Assembly: GCA_964405375.1 (NCBI GenBank)
Contig: CAYONQ010000012.1
Location: 1-43,222, forward strand
Length of the DNA stretch: 43,222 bases
Reading direction: 5' to 3'
Origin: CAYONQ01 sp964405375
GTDB lineage: Bacteria > Planctomycetota > Phycisphaerae > Sedimentisphaerales > Anaerobacaceae
A program made the position numbers and the translations under genes. Below are positions 42,656 through 43,222 of the stretch, piece by piece. How positions within the stretch are numbered: position 1 is the stretch's first letter; every line of letters starts with the position of its first letter. The notes under the pieces were generated by a model. The model searched no databases and was not told where the DNA came from. It saw nothing but the letters and a program-made list of their open reading frames with translations.

Positions 42656-42706
42656 GCTTATCTTCCAAAAGTCTCCCTCACTAATATATGATAACAGGAG
42701 AGATAT

Positions 42707-43093
42707 ATGGCGTCTTTAATTGACACTACAAAAACTGTTTATGACCTTGCTAAAAAGGGTATGAGTATTGAACTACAACAAAAGATAATGCAACTACGTG
42801 AAGAAGCCCTTGAACTTCAGGAGGAAAACCTAAAGCTCAAAACGGAAAACTTAAAATTGAAGAAAAAAGAAGAATTGCAGGAAAAAGTAAAGTTCAAAAG
42901 AAAAGTATATTATCGTGAAGGGGATGAGGTTCCATTTTGTCCTTACTGCTACGAAAAACATCAACTACTTATTCATTTAAATAGACGTGGTGAAGATGAA
43001 AAAGGCGGGCAGTTCCACGATTGTCAAGAATGTAAAATCGAGTATAGAGTAGTTGGAGAAGATGACTTCGTCGTTTATGATACAATAAGATAA
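42707..43093 (+). CDS. Coiled-coil zinc-ribbon protein of the defence operon
   Basis: A 128-aa protein. Residues ~20-65 form a heptad-patterned coiled coil (LREEALELQEENLKLKTEN). Residues ~75-112 hold two cysteine pairs, CPYC (78-81) and CQEC (106-109), a zinc ribbon. AGGAG lies six bases before the ATG. It follows the CD-NTase by about 50 bases on the same strand and is probably co-transcribed. Proteins of this shape recur in accessory regions as uncharacterised proteins. It could be an adaptor or a sensor of the system, but no function is established. Confidence 0.75.
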   Translation: MASLIDTTKTVYDLAKKGMSIELQQKIMQLREEALELQEENLKLKTENLKLKKKEELQEKVKFKRKVYYREGDEVPFCPYCYEKHQLLIHLNRRGEDEKGGQFHDCQECKIEYRVVGEDDFVVYDTIR

Positions 43094-43222
43094 GTAGTGT
43101 TCAGTAAACACCAAAAAACAAAGAAAAATCCAATACAAAAAACAGAGAAGTATATAAACGAAACAAAACAACCATAAGTATAGCAGCAAAGGAATAGACG
43201 TAGCATACGAGTAAGGTAGTTA

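Noticed and set aside
1..43222. tRNA genes as integration sites
   Set aside because: I scanned intergenic stretches for a T-loop (GGTTCGAATCC-like) with matching acceptor stem and found none.

Overview
The window looks like a chromosomal segment from an anaerobic or facultative bacterium of the Planctomycetota, most likely class Phycisphaerae (Sedimentisphaerales-like). This is inferred from gene content: a secreted beta-helix protein with a dockerin-like C-terminus, a signal peptidase I with a zinc-ribbon and a large insert, a lysine-rich SANT/Myb-like protein, a soluble NuoE/NuoF/NuoG-Nfn flavoprotein cluster, and an RHS remnant. No rRNA, tRNA or CRISPR array was recognised.

Left part (1-11 kb). 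A frameshifted small membrane-protein gene lies at the edge, followed by asd-truA, a bile-acid:sodium-symporter-family transporter, a 51-aa membrane protein that converges with an HtrA/DegP protease across a perfect bidirectional terminator, a YbaK-type deacylase, an aminotransferase/DUF1015 pair, trmO, and an Rrf2 regulator with a TauE/SafE permease. The Rrf2 promoter carries a palindrome over its -10 box.

Redox block (11-19.4 kb, all minus strand). NuoE-like, NuoF-like, a NuoG-NfnA fusion and an NfnB/GltA-like flavoprotein form a tight operon. It resembles the Sporomusa-type electron-bifurcating transhydrogenase (Stn) rather than complex I or a hydrogenase: there are no membrane subunits and no H-cluster domain. 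Upstream lie a thioredoxin-reductase-like protein lacking the usual NADPH motif and two thioredoxins.

Housekeeping core (19.4-38.9 kb). trpS-DUF2007-scpA, the SANT-like protein, lepB converging with a glycerate kinase, gyrA-holA, a response regulator beside the last 31 codons of a lost sensor kinase, two adjacent paralogues sharing an unrecognised C-terminal domain, a 2H phosphoesterase, purH with a possible RNA switch at its start, a membrane protein bracketed by palindromic repeats, the beta-helix protein, and tilS with an in-frame 12-nt tandem repeat.

Right end (38.95-43.2 kb). After an RHS fragment and a structured inverted repeat the DNA becomes AT-rich and every gene is on the plus strand. 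It holds a replication-initiator-like protein, iteron-like repeats, and a defence-type operon: a 48-aa membrane peptide, a SLATT two-TM protein, a CD-NTase (CBASS-type nucleotidyltransferase) and a coiled-coil zinc-ribbon protein. This is the best candidate in the window for a little-described system, and it probably sits on a mobile element.
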